This document shows, piece after piece, positions 1-10,999 of a DNA stretch of 64,000 nucleotides. The DNA is from Pyrus communis (taxonomy: Eukaryota > Streptophyta > Magnoliopsida > Rosales > Rosaceae). The translations under genes and the position numbers were made by a program. The notes below the pieces were generated by a model. The model saw only the letters and a program-made list of their open reading frames with translations. It did no database searches and was not told where the DNA came from. Each line of letters begins with the position of its first letter. The first letter of the stretch is position 1. The stretch is taken from NCBI RefSeq assembly GCF_963583255.1, contig NC_084813.1, positions 13,688,001 through 13,752,000 of the forward strand, read 5' to 3'.

Positions 1-321
1 TACCGACAGTTGAGCAGCATCTCCTGCTGTGTGTCACAAGGCCCTAATCAACCTTTGCTTCGTAACTCAGCTCTAGAGTGGCCTAATACCGCTAGTTGAG
101 CATCGCCTTCTACTTTGCGTAACATTGTCCCAGCTTTGCAACTCCCTACCGGGCCTATCTTGCATTATGGCTCCCAACCATAAGAATCATATTTGGTGGC
201 TCCTCACCACGTCGACTTAAGCTCTGCAGCTCCTTACCGCACCGATTATGTCTACAACTCTTTAGACTTCAAAGCATAGAATAACGGATTAAAATACGAG
301 GCTTTACCTATATGCCTCCAT
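1..321. other. Unclassified repeat-like sequence
   Basis: No gene is visible. Two loosely similar stretches (about 1-60 and 85-160) share an accg-(a/t)agttgagca opening, which suggests an old imperfect internal duplication. It adjoins the decayed retrotransposon pol that follows and may be a rearranged part of it. Confidence 0.3.
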
Positions 322-1878
322 GTGATGACAGACATGGCAGTGAAACAGCTCACAATTCATCCCGATTCCCAACTAATCACCAGCCAGACTATTGAGGTAT
401 ACATGCCAAAGCATCCAAAGATGGCGCAATACCTAGATAAGGTACAAAAGCAGCTTGAGGTGTTTCAGACTTACACCCTCACTCAAGTTTCCCGGGTAGA
501 CAATGCCCATGCAGATGCGCTAGTGGCCTAGGCTTCGCCCTTGACCATCAACTCAAAGGTTCTATTCTGGTGGAGTATCTGGAAAAACTAAGCATAGAGG
601 CGGAGCTGGCAACCGAGATGTTATAGGTTAATACAACTTTGAACTCGCAAGATTCCATTATAGACTACTTGGTCAATGGCATACTCCTCACAAAAAGATT
701 AGAGTCTAGAAAACTCCAAACAAAGGCAATACACTACTACATGTGGAATGAAATTCTCGTCCAAAGATCCTACACTAGACCACATCTCCTTTGACTAGCG
801 CTTCCTAATGACCTAAAGGTTCTGAGTTCAATCCATGAAGGCATTTGTTGAAATCACTCTGGAGGTTGATCCTTAGCACAAAAGACTCTCAACATAGGCT
901 ATTATGGGCCTACTTTGCATCAAGATGCTAAGGAATTAGAACAAAGTGTGATAGCTACCAATGACAAGTCGGTACTAGCACTGCCTACTAGCGAAACACA
1001 CCTGCAAACGAGTTCTTGGCTACTCATGTAGTGGGTAATCGACCTAGTAGGGTCTATGCCACCCACTACTAGAGGTAGACGAATGATGATCATGGCAACT
1101 GACTACTTCACCAAGTGGGTGGAAGTAGAGCTTATGACAACCACAACTCAGACGGACATAGAGCACTTCATATGGAGGAACATCATCTGCCGATTTAGCA
1201 TCCATTAATCCATCGTCATAGACAACAGCCCATAATTTGTAGGCAAAGATTTAGCGAAATTCTTCCAAAAATATGGCATCAAGCAACACATGTCCACGCC
1301 GAGGTATCCCTAAGGTAATAGAGTAGGCTGAAGCATTTAACAAGATGATTCTCGACTACCTCAAGAAATCCCTTTCAGATAAGAAGGGAAAGTGGCCAGA
1401 CGAACTTCTTGGTGTTTCATAGACTTATCGCACCACCAAACGATGAGCAACCGGTGAAACTCCTTTCTCTTTGGCATTCGATTCAGAAGCAATCATCCAT
1501 CCCACTTTCATCGTGCCAAGTATCAACACTCTACTACTAAGCGTTAAGTAAAACAAAAAAGGGATGGCCATAAACTTAGATTTGGCAAAGGAAAAACACA
1601 AGAAGGTCATCACTCATATCGTAGCCTACCAACAGCATCTCTTCTTCAGCTACAAAAAAAAAGGCAAAGATCCAGCAGTTCCAGCCTGGAGATCTAGTCC
1701 TGAGAATAGTCTTCATCACTGCCCGCAGAGAATGCTCTAAAAAGATGGATCCTATCTGGAAAGGTTCGTGCAAGATTAACAGAGTAGGCGGCAAGGGTAG
1801 CTACACCATCACCACCATGAATGACAAGGAGATCAAAAAATAGTGGAACGTTTACAACTGAAGAAGTACCATGCATGA
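322..1878 (+). pseudogene. Decayed Ty3/gypsy pol: RNase H end, integrase core and C-terminus
   Basis: Conceptual translation of the + strand gives retrotransposon pol pieces in the usual order. The end of RNase H (322-531) finishes with a VSRVDNAHADALVA-type motif. An integrase core at about 1020-1300 reads WVIDLVGSMPPTTRG and DYFTKWVE. A long integrase C-terminal part lies at about 1380-1878, with ATGETPFSLAF and FQPGDLVLR. Many stop codons and frameshifts interrupt it, so it cannot encode a protein. The order and the C-terminal style fit the Tat branch of Ty3/gypsy elements, which is an inference. The upstream gag, protease and reverse transcriptase lie outside the window or are lost. Confidence 0.8.
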
Positions 1879-2102
1879 CCTCCCGCTACATTAAAGCTTG
1901 AAGACTCAAGCAGCTCAATGGGCACCCTCTCACAAACCGAGCACTATGCAGTTGTTATGCAGTTTCTAATTCCCCGACCCTCATATGGGTCTGATTTTCA
2001 ATGTGAGAAGGTAGACTATACACTCCGAATATCTAGACGTGGATAAGTTGAGCTGCTCTGCTCTGGTGTAACTAGGAGCATGATAACCTGTGCGGCCCAT
2101 TA

Positions 2103-2593
2103 TTCTAAAAATCCCCGCCTAACGCCGCCTAGGCACCGCTTGCTAGGCGCTGGGTCACCACCCCAATTAGTCCTTAAGCGTTTAAAAAATTAAGAAAATG
2201 CACCTAGACTCGCTACGCCTAGCCCACCTAAATCCACCTAGGCACCCGCCTAGGTTGCGACTCTCACTTAGATAGAAAATTGATAATTTTCATTTTGCAT
2301 TTTAATTTTTCAACAGAATGTAAGAAACCTGTTGGATACTTGGTTGAACACTCATTATATGCTTATTCCCTATGTTTTCAATATGTTCTAATACTTTATA
2401 ATTTATATCTCATTTTATGTTGCAATTTATGTATCTCAATACAATTATGTGTGTTTTTTAAGTATAAATCAGCACTTATTTATACAATATATAATAAATT
2501 TACTTAAATCCGCCTAGTCGCCTAGGCTCCATCTAGCCACCTAGGCGGTAGGCCCCAGCCGACTGCCCGACTAACGCCTAGCGCATTTTAGAA
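2103..2593. mobile_element. Short non-autonomous inverted-repeat element (MITE-like)
   Basis: The segment starts with ttctaaaa and ends with its reverse complement ttttagaa. Just inside each end are GC-rich blocks built from cctaacgcc, gcctaggc and gctaggcg motifs in opposite orientation, around an AT-rich centre (2280-2500). About 490 bp, no coding capacity. No clear target duplication is seen (gcccatta against cctttctt), so the superfamily is open; a hAT-like origin is a guess. It interrupts the spacer downstream of the decayed pol. Confidence 0.55.
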
Positions 2594-3839
2594 CCTTTCT
2601 TAGAAGTAGTCATAATGGTCTTTTTCAAGGCTTAGATAATTGAAGGATTTTTTGTGTTTGGTCTAATCTGTAGGGAACCAGGCCTTAGAGACGGATGAGG
2701 CAAATTACGCAATATGCCCTATGGATGGCTGCCTTATAACCCTAAAGCTGGCACTGAGTGCACTAAGGTAGCCTACGATTTCTAGAAGATTGTCTATGGC
2801 TTGCCCTTCAAGCTATAAGATGCGCTAAACTTATACAACCGCACATTTTTGTGAAAGGTTAAACAGTTAGAATGCATATACGAAGCTATATCCACTGCTG
2901 ACATGCTACGTAGTCGATAAGTTTCATCTCTGCCAAGCGCGGAATGATCATTTAGATCTACACTAATTCCTAAAGTGTTATGATACTCGCTACGCAACCC
3001 ACGAAATTGGTTACATAAAGAGCAAGGTGTTCTCTCGGACCTTTGCCCCTGAAATTCCATACAACCGTGTACTTTTGATATGAAAGGCTAGCAAATTTCA
3101 TGCCCCAGAAATCTTTAGTATGTTGTGATGCAGGCCACACAACTTAGAAGATTGAAGAAAGCCAAAGTTAGTAGCCAAGTGGTCACGTGGACTCGTCTGC
3201 TTTTGTAAGGTATCCGGCTGTCGACCCTATAGCTTACAACTTTGCAAAATGTTCTACACCAAAATCTATGGCTATATAGGCTACGTAGGCATGTATGTTT
3301 ATAAAAAAGTAGCACGTTTGCCGATGGTTTAGAGTCAGAGGTTGGGTGTAAACAAAAGAAGTGAAGATGAAGAAAAGCGAACAAGCAAGTTTATTAAATT
3401 TTCTAGCAAATTGATAAACAAATAGCAAAAACCAATGAAGTTCAAACAAAGCAAAAACAATAAGGAAAAGAAAGAAAATCCTAAAGGCTATCTAGAAGAC
3501 TACTCTAGCTTAGATATCCCACGTCTACTTAATCGCCACACCTTCAACAGCAGCATCATTCGGCGCTTCACCCCCGGCTGCCCTAGCTTAGGCACCAACT
3601 TCTACGACCACTTCACCAATGGAAGGTTTAAAAGTAAAGGCAAGCAAGTATTCTAAAGAAATAAAGAAGGTCTCGAAGTCTTTCCCAACAAACTCAAAGT
3701 CAGTCGGCCTACCAAAGATATGATCTACATAACCTAGCTTGTAGAAATCGGCTTGACTCTAAACAAGCAAAGCCTCGAGTCAAACCTTCTCACCCTTTAG
3801 CTATTCATTCTCCCCGAGCAAACTAACACGGACGTGTTG
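2594..3839. other. Non-coding spacer of the decayed Ty3 element
   Basis: No supportable gene. With 1879-2102 it lies between the + strand pol remnant and the antisense ORF, where Tat-type elements carry a long non-coding spacer. Phrases such as gtgaaaggtt / atgaaaggct after acaaccg recur at about 2835 and 3060, hinting at old internal tandem duplication. Short ORFs here show no family resemblance. Confidence 0.4.
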
Positions 3840-4980
3840 CAACTTATTCACTTCCTTCTTCAAACTTTCGTTGATCTTCAACATAATAATCAATTCTTCA
3901 TCATTTGCATATGCCCAAGATCTTGAATCAAAGGTATGTAATGACCAATCTCTTTCTTTGCACTTTCATACTTAACTTGGATCGCATCAAGCCTAATCTT
4001 TAAGTCAACGATATCCTGGCAAGTGGTTTCAAGCTGCAGAGAAGTGGAGGCAGAGATATTGGACCTCTTCAAAGTGACGAGCTCAGACTCCAACTTTTTT
4101 AGCTTCTCAGCAGAAGAATAAGCATCATCTGCCATAGTCGTTGCTATCTCCTTGGCAGCCTTGATATCCTCTTAGTTAAATAGCATAGACTCTGCTGCTA
4201 GAATCGCAGCTTTCTGCATCATAACAACCAGAGCAGTCTTCCTATATTAGGTCATATGCTTTGCAAAGGAACTTAGGCAAACAACCTCTCTAACGCCATT
4301 AACAAGCTTGGCACATGCGTCCATGTCTTTAAGCAGATCGGGCTTCAAAAGCGCACAAATCTCAACAGACTTTCTAGAAACAAGTTTAGTGGATTTCTCA
4401 CAACTACCCAAGCGAGCAGTCTTCTCTTTCTCAGTAAACGAACCAGTCTTAACAACAAAAGGAATAGTCCTAAGCACCACTTTAGCAAAAAAGTCCACCT
4501 TATCACTCTTTATAGTAACAAACCTTTCCAAAGGTGAACCATACTTAGCTCCCAACAAACATCTCAGTATAGACTTAGGCACGACAAGCATCACATGCTT
4601 AGATCTAGCAGCCACATCTTTCTTCCTCTTAGAAGAAATCAAGTCAATCATAAGCCTATTGGCAGCAGATGAACCCTCATGAACAGCAGAGAAAGTCTTT
4701 GGTTTTTCTCAACCGACATCTTTTGAGCAAATGGGGAAAATCTCTTCTTTCCACCCTCATTCGCAACAGGCTCTACAACAGTGATCAAATGAGCCAATGC
4801 CTCCACCTTGATCCGCTTTATCTTCTCTCTCAAGGTAGCCCACCTTTCTCCTGGCGAAAAGGACTAAGCAACCAACACCATTCACGGTACTCATTAAGGA
4901 TACCTGAAGCAACGTGCATTTTCTTCATATCTGGAGAAGTCCTAGGAGTAGAGCAAAATTCCGAGTCTACATAGATAGAA
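3840..4980 (-). pseudogene. Antisense ORF of a Tat-like retrotransposon (coiled-coil protein), broken
   Basis: Read on the minus strand, three overlapping pieces form one broken protein. 4980-4830 encodes an N-terminal part with SEFCSTPRTSPDMKKMHVAS. 4833-4650 is a middle part rich in basic residues. 4651-3890 contains ICALLKPDLLKDMDACAKLV and then a long heptad-like region (KLKKLESELVTLKRSN). The last piece runs in one frame from 4651 to 3890 but is cut by stops at 4247-4249 and near 4170; frame changes occur near 4830 and 4650. I recognise the style from plant proteins annotated as putative gypsy-type transposon domain proteins. It lies downstream of pol in the opposite orientation, as the additional antisense ORFs of Tat/Ogre-group Ty3 elements do. 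Function unknown. Confidence 0.6.
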
Positions 4981-5673
4981 GAGGACAATAAGTAAATTAG
5001 AGAGTAACTCAGCAAAAGCATAAAACAACTTAAAGACCAAGCAATCTACTTACCAATGATGAAAATCGTCAGAACACGTAGCTCAAAGGAATGCATCAGG
5101 CCCCACGACCAAATGACCAACCAGCCAACCCAGCGTATCCCGCTAGTGACCCAAGCCGAGCCCTAGCTTGCCTTCGCGGTCCATGCCACTGCAGCTGCCG
5201 TCGCACCAAGTCAATAGTAGCAGCCCCATAACTGCAACAATGCCATGGCTTCTCAGCCACTTTTTGCCACATCCTTGACCCTCATTGAGCCAAATTTCAA
5301 GCCTTGAGGCTCTAAAAAATTAAGAAGACAAGGAAAATTAATTTTTTCTTACATTGGTGCGGCATGAAAACGAAGAAAGCAACGAAAGACAATACTTTGC
5401 ACATGCAAGTGAAGAAGATTGCTAGGGGAAGGGAAACAAATATTGTCTAGCTTTCACTCTCTTGTAGGGTTGAATAAATTGCTCTTTGAAGTTGATTTAA
5501 TCATCTACTTAAGGTAGACTTAAAGAGACTTTGGAAGTAATTTATTTTCCCTTGAATAATCTAATTTCCAATCAAAGTGGGAATCTACATCAAAATAGGA
5601 AACAATTTTATGTTTCCTAAAGCAAGGGAAGATCTCTACACCTACTTCCTTTTCCTGCGAGCAGCCCAACAGG
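4981..5673. other. Non-coding sequence between antisense ORF and LTR
   Basis: No gene seen. The stretch is mixed in composition up to about 5300 and AT-rich beyond, consistent with the 3' untranslated end of the retroelement. No convincing polypurine tract can be pointed to directly before 5674. Confidence 0.35.
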
Positions 5674-6072
5674 TGTGGGGACATTTGTGGAGCCAAAAGT
5701 AATCCAAAAATTTATGGAGGTGACACGTGAACTTTTGGGTTAGAAGGACAAAATTACCCTCGATGCACACCAAGATTCCACACGCATGCAACGAACAATC
5801 ACAATATTCAAATCCCTCTCATCACTTCTGATCAATCCCTTATTGATTATATTCAAAAGGTAACTCCCAAAACTTCCTATTTAATTTAGAAATAATTACC
5901 ATGTTAGTTGCAAGATATTATTTCATATAATATCTTGCAATTATTCACCCAATTACACCATATATGACCGACCACTCTCCACTAATAGGGTCGGCCACCC
6001 TCCTATAAATACCCCTATTATCTTACTAAAATGATAAGTCATTTGCTACTCATAAATTTCTAAACACATTCT

Positions 6073-8326
6073 TGATAGGGGCATATTTATGCACCTTAGT
6101 TTAGCTTGTTCTTGTGCATTTATAGTGTTTTTCCTTAGTAAAGTAGTCTTTTAAGCTAGTTTTATGTATTTTTAGGATTTAAGGGCAAAGTATGCAAAAG
6201 GATGCATTTTGGAGCCTTTTGGAGCAAATTAGAGCTTGGAATGGATATCATATGCTTGAAGCCAAGAGGATGGACGAAATTGAAGACTTGAAGATGATGA
6301 TTCCTACTTGAGCAAGGTTTCCTACTTGAAGTAGGAAAGTTAAATCCCAATGGCCTCAAGTTGCAGCAACAAAGAAGTTTTCCAAGTCCAAGAAGGAGAA
6401 GAATTCCAAGATGAAGAAGAATTAGCTTTCCTAATCCTAATGCACAAGGTTTTCAGCCAAAAAGAGGAGTCGTAAACACTTTAGGACACCTTATCCTAAT
6501 CCTATAGGGATGCCATGCACTTTACCTTATCTTGGAGGGTTTCTAGAAGCCTTAGATGCCCTATCCTATCTTTGCCGTGGGTTTTATCCAAATCCCCTTA
6601 GTTTTTAGGCTTTCTAGAAGCCCTAACATTATCCCTACAAAGGTGCCGCACCCTTATCTCTTTTTCCCTACAAATTTGGCCCTTAAAACATGATTCTAGG
6701 AACCTTATCTTATCTCCTACAAAGGTGGCGCCCCAAATCCTTCTAGAAGTGCCAATTTCTGCCACAAAACACTTTGTTTCTAGAACCCTAAAAATATGGC
6801 GCCTCTATTCCTTTTCCTTTGGGGTTTCCTACCTTCTAGATGGCCTATTCCTGATGGGTTTTGATTTCCTTATCATCTTCAAATACTTAGTCCTTTTTCC
6901 TTGCTGATTTAGAGGGATTTTGCACTATAAATAGACCCCCTTGCCGTGCCATTTAATGACCACCCCTTCACACCACCTCTCATACACATTCATTCATTCC
7001 AGAAATTCGTCCAACCCTCTCCACACCCTTGCCGCAGCCACTAAACACCTTTCTCCTTAGTTTTAAGCTTTGCCGCACCATCCCCTTCCCCTAAACACTA
7101 CTACATCCCTCCATAACCATGCATCCATACACCTAAGGCCCTAAACCTGTCCCTAGACCTTTGCCGCACCAAGGAGGAGGAGAAGGAAGCTCGGAAGTTC
7201 ATGCAATTCAAGTTCGCATCGCTGGAATTTCTAGGTGTTTCTTTTCCTTTGATTTCAATGTTTAATTTCAATTCCCTTTGTTTTGTGCGTATGAGGAACT
7301 AAACCCCCCCTTGGCTAGGGGGGATTCGAAATACATGTTTATGCTTGCGATATGATTTGATTACTTCTAATTGCGTTTCATAAGTTGTGAATTCAATTTA
7401 CTTATCTATGTGCATTACATTGATTTGTGTGTGTTGGTTGAGAGTGCACGCTTAATTATCATGCATAAATTGGATGCTAGGATATAAGGAAATTTCACCT
7501 AATCGTTATGGAATTATATTCACAAGTAGTAAAGGTTGATGATCTCAATCGCGTTAAGTAAATTCTTGGCATAAGTTTCATGCAATCATAGTAACAAGTG
7601 CTTCGTCAATGCTTATGGTTTTCATAGAACTTAATGATTCTTGCTTGTATCTCTATTATGCAATCATGTAGGGGACTGGTGGGGAATGTTTTGGGTTGTC
7701 GTATGCAATCATCCAATTCAATAACGTTAGGAAAATCTGAAGGTTAATTTAAGCGAACCTAATTAACTTGGGGCGTTGAGAATTCATGGGTTATTGAAAA
7801 GCAATTGGAAATCGTTTATTATGCAAGTATAACATGTGTGGAGATGAACCCCTTACCTAGCTTCCCATCCATTCAACTCCATCAAATTCGTTTTTACAAT
7901 CTGTTCTAATTTAAAAAGTTTGTTTTGTTTTTAAATTCGTCCAAAACCAATCCCCCTTTACTTTGTTGAGTCATAGTAGTTAGAAATCACTTTAGTTTGT
8001 GTTTTTAAGTGTCTTAGGTCAAAGTAAAACCAATTTTCGTCCAAAGTTGTGTCTAGTGTTCAAAACTGCCCAGATTGTGTTTTTAAGGCAGTTTTGAGTG
8101 TTTTGGTGCTGTTTTGAGTCTTTTGGTTTGTTTTGGTGTTTTAAAGTTTAGTTTTGCATTCTTTGAGTCTAGTATAGTGTTTTAAACTTGTTTTTACGTA
8201 TTTGAGTCAGTTTCCAAGTGATTAACAATCCCTCCTAATCCCCGGTCCAGAACGATCCCTACTTACATTCTTCACTACAATTGATAAAAAGAGGGTTTAA
8301 TTTGTGTGCGTATAATTCTCACATCA
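6073..8326 (+). mobile_element. Solo LTR, copy A (2254 bp), TSD attct
   Basis: The segment starts TGATAGGGG and ends ...CACATCA, so it has TG...CA termini, and is flanked by perfect 5-bp direct repeats attct (6068-6072 and 8327-8331). There is no internal coding region and no second LTR. A TATA-like tataaata lies at 6926. It is homologous over nearly its whole length to the segment at 59560-61667, including gtgcattttggagca-type blocks near the start, a run giving aaacccccc/ttagctagggg-like sequence about 1.2 kb in, and gaacgatccctacttac near the end. The best reading is a solo LTR left after recombination between the LTRs of a full element. Confidence 0.85.
6926..6933 (+). promoter_or_regulatory. 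TATA-like box of solo LTR A
   Basis: tataaata follows a GC-poor stretch and precedes a C-rich leader, at a place comparable to tataaaa at 60418 in copy B. This supports a + orientation for both LTRs. Confidence 0.4.
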
Positions 8327-8440
8327 ATTCTTTTTAAAATTCTAACTTTAGCATCGAGAATTCTTCGGCCAAAGTCTCTCATTCATCGTGGACACGTGAG
8401 ACTTTTGACTTTAATCTTAGGTGTTATTATCTTATGAGTG

Positions 8441-8939
8441 TATTTTCATGAAAGAAGAAAATGACGAAAAAGTGAGAGCAGCTCACTCCCCTTCTTTCTC
8501 TTACTTTCTTTTCTATCTCACTGTTCCTTTCCCTATCACTCTCTCTTTTTCCTTCTCACTGTTACTTTTGAGTTTTCGCTAAACCATGTTTTTCTTTATT
8601 CTTTCATCTGTCCTTCTTTATTATTAGTATTTTTTTTTTTTTTCAAAAAGACACCCATTTTACCTTTACAACACCTATCCCGTTCCCAAACAAAATGTGA
8701 ACAGCTGTTCCCTTCCTCACTGTACTATTAACAGCTGTCTCTTGAATGAAGCCTTAAGTCAGCAGCTGTACTTCTACTACTTAAAACTAAGGAACTAATA
8801 ATTGTTGATTTCTAATCACCACTAAATGCTAGCGACCCTACAAACATATAAAACATACCAAACAACAGAGAAAAACGTTTACCAGTTTCTATAAGATAAA
8901 AATAACTAGTGACGTTAAGATGATTTATTACATTATCAT
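8441..8939. other. Pyrimidine-rich non-coding stretch
   Basis: No gene. 8480-8640 is a CT-rich run on the + strand ending in a poly-T tract; cagctgt occurs three times between 8700 and 8770. No element boundary can be set. Confidence 0.3.
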
Positions 8940-9365
8940 CCTGTTCTAGAGCAATAAGTGAAGTTTGATCACTTCACTGAGATTGATTATCCTTGTTCTG
9001 CAAGACACGGGAACCTAATTCATAAAAGAATCAACAGGTTTTCCATATTCTTGGAGTTCTTACAATCTAAGGATTGGTGTGCGTTGTAAGTAATCATACT
9101 CCTAAGAGGATGTAAAATCTACTCTTAGATATCATCTGGGAGTCTCTTTGTTTAATACAAATTCCATATTCTAAAAGGTTTCTCTCTTGACTTCTATAAA
9201 TACCCCATTTTTATGATTCATCTCTGGTAACACAAATATCGCACACTTGTTCTCTTGCCTACTGCTTGAGTTTCGTAATATTACTTACTAACTTGACTGC
9301 CGGAGAACCTTTGACCGACACACCTCCTGTTTTTAGCTACTTAAGGTTGTTTGTTCTTTTACAAG
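8940..9365 (+). repeat. Probable LTR fragment (Ty3-type)
   Basis: A TATA-like tataaatacccc at about 9198 is followed by ctctggtaacac and then tgccggagaacctttgaccg. This arrangement is similar in style to the LTR pieces at 5674-8440 but not identical. No partner LTR, primer binding site or target duplication was found, so both ends are approximate. Confidence 0.4.
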
Positions 9366-9862
9366 TGAACGGATTTATGCATCTTCCACCAGATACAGCG
9401 GTGCATGAATTTGGCTTTAATAATGAAGTTTAGAGAAGGTTTCGTATATTTCATGTGTTGATTGGTTACATTTTGAAGCATATCGAAGAAGAGGAAGTCC
9501 TTATTAGTTCTTGGTGAGAAAGTTGAATACTGATGAGGGGATTCCATCCAAACGGCAAGGAATCAACCCTTGAGACTTCAACCATTAGGTTCGTCTCATT
9601 CCAGGAATCTAGATTTGGTCTCAAATCAGACATTAGACCAACGAATGTGGCACGGTCAATGGTGAAGCTACATAAGGGCGAGGGGGGCCGCCACCCTTTC
9701 GCTCATCGGAAAACAAGCCCAAGAGCGCCCTTTTTGTTCGGCCGGAAATTGGAAAGTATGGTGGTTTTTTGGCCTTTTCTGCTATGCTGCACGTTTGGTT
9801 TTATAAAAAAAAAATATTTATGTAAGTTAAACGAAATCATTTTTACTGCTTCATTAAAAGAA
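9366..9862. other. No recognisable gene; one GC-rich patch
   Basis: 9650-9760 is markedly richer in G+C than its surroundings and holds a run of g and c around ggggggccgcc. A 140-codon ORF on the + strand (9533-9955) crosses it but resembles nothing I know and runs into the MITE at 9863, so I do not call it a gene. Confidence 0.3.
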
Positions 9863-9983
9863 GGGAATTGTTATTGGCACTCCAAATTTTTCATTCTACA
9901 CTCCGAACATTCTATATTTAGAAAGAATAATACACTTTTGAGGAATGTAGAATGAGATTTTTGGAATATTAATAACACTTCCC
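9863..9983. mobile_element. hAT-like MITE, copy 1 (121 bp), TSD taaaagaa
   Basis: Starts gggaattgttatt and ends aataacacttccc, which are imperfect inverted repeats. It is flanked by the 8-bp direct repeat taaaagaa (9855-9862 and 9984-9991). The centre has tctatatttagaaagaa and a tgaggaatgtagaatgag block that recur in the copy at 10331. An 8-bp duplication points to the hAT superfamily. Confidence 0.8.
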
Positions 9984-9991
9984 TAAAAGAA

Positions 9992-10322
9992 AATAAAAAA
10001 AAAATTAGCCATTACCTCGTCCAGTTTCCCATCTCTTCCACTTTACTAAACACGATTTCCATTAGTTCCCTAATTCCCAGCAATCACCAAAAGCCACGGC
10101 AAAAGCCTGAACACCCAACCCAACCTGCTCTGTCGGCCCTTCCATTCCAGCCGCCATACCAGCTTCCATTTCAGTCACTACCCAGCCGCCACGCCATCCT
10201 TATCAATTTTAGGTAAATTTTTTTTTTCTTTCTAAATTTATATTATTTCAAATCCTAATTGATTATTTAGTACAATTTTTGTTTAATTAGTATAGAATCA
10301 TAGTTTAATACATTAATATGGT
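9992..10322. other. Spacer with a C-rich leader-like stretch
   Basis: 10020-10210 is rich in C and reads like an untranslated leader, followed by ggtaaattttt, which resembles a splice donor. No coding exon follows, so this is noted only as a possible remnant of a gene's first exon. Confidence 0.25.
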
Positions 10323-10330
10323 TATTGATT

Positions 10331-10452
10331 AAGGAATTGTTATTAGTACTCCAAAAATCTCATTTGGCACTCCAAACTTTCTATAAGTAGAAAGAAAAAT
10401 ACACTTGTGAGGAGTGTAAAATGAGATTTTTTGAATACTAATAACAATTCCC
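10331..10452. mobile_element. hAT-like MITE, copy 2, TSD tattgatt
   Basis: Same family as the copy at 9863: ggaattgttatt at the left end, aataacaattccc at the right, with shared internal blocks (ttctataagtagaaag, tgaggagtgtaaaatgag). The flanking 8-bp repeat is tattgatt (10323-10330 and 10453-10460); shifting by one base gives attgatta, so the ends are certain to about one base. Confidence 0.78.
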
Positions 10453-10461
10453 TATTGATTA

Positions 10462-10999
10462 TTGATTTGAGTATTATTGATGAATGAAATTATTTTTTAG
10501 GGTAAAATTGAATTCTTGATTATTGATTGACTAATTAAATTATTGAATAATGTATACGATTATTCATATTAATTAGTTGAATTGAATTTTTGTTTATGGA
10601 ATAATTTGTATGATTATTAGTATTGATTAATTGAATTGTTGGTTTGATTAGTTATTAGTAATATTAGTATAGTCTAAGAGTCTTAAGAGTTTTTTTTTTC
10701 ATTATATAGTTACGTAATGGAATGAGACTATAAGAAACGATGCTTAAATCCTCATTCAAATATTTTTGGGTAGTCCTCCTCCTCCTTCAAATATTCCAAA
10801 TAGTCCTCCTTCGAATATTCCGGATAGTCTACAACAATGTAAGGCCTCTGAGTTAGATAAAATATTGGCTAATTTTCCTACACACACTGGACTTAGATCC
10901 TCCTTCAAATATTTTTTTTCATTAGATACTATCTCCAAAATGATCCTTGTCAACCTAGAGACCACAGCATGCCACTTTTTTTTAACCTTGCACTCTTTT
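10462..10999. other. AT-rich intergenic sequence
   Basis: 10462-10740 is dominated by ttgatta/attgatt variants. 10770-10930 has three caaatatt(c/t) repeats in a C-rich context and two opposing short ORFs without recognisable domains. No gene can be supported. Confidence 0.3.

Larger units (their letters stand above)
5674..8440 (+). repeat. LTR of the Tat-like element, split by a nested solo LTR
   Basis: The proposed LTR begins with tgtgggg at 5674, holds a TATA-like tataaatacccc at about 6004, and runs to 6072, where a 2254-bp solo LTR is inserted. It resumes at 8327 with the duplicated attct and continues to about 8440 (catcgagaattcttcggcc and a gacacgtgagac motif). Its position downstream of pol and the antisense ORF fits a 3' LTR. 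The outer right limit is uncertain because no matching 5' LTR is in the window. Confidence 0.45.

Noticed and set aside
9533..9955. 140-codon ORF considered as a gene
   Set aside because: It runs through a poly-A stretch into the MITE at 9863, has no recognisable domain, and no supporting promoter or intron structure.
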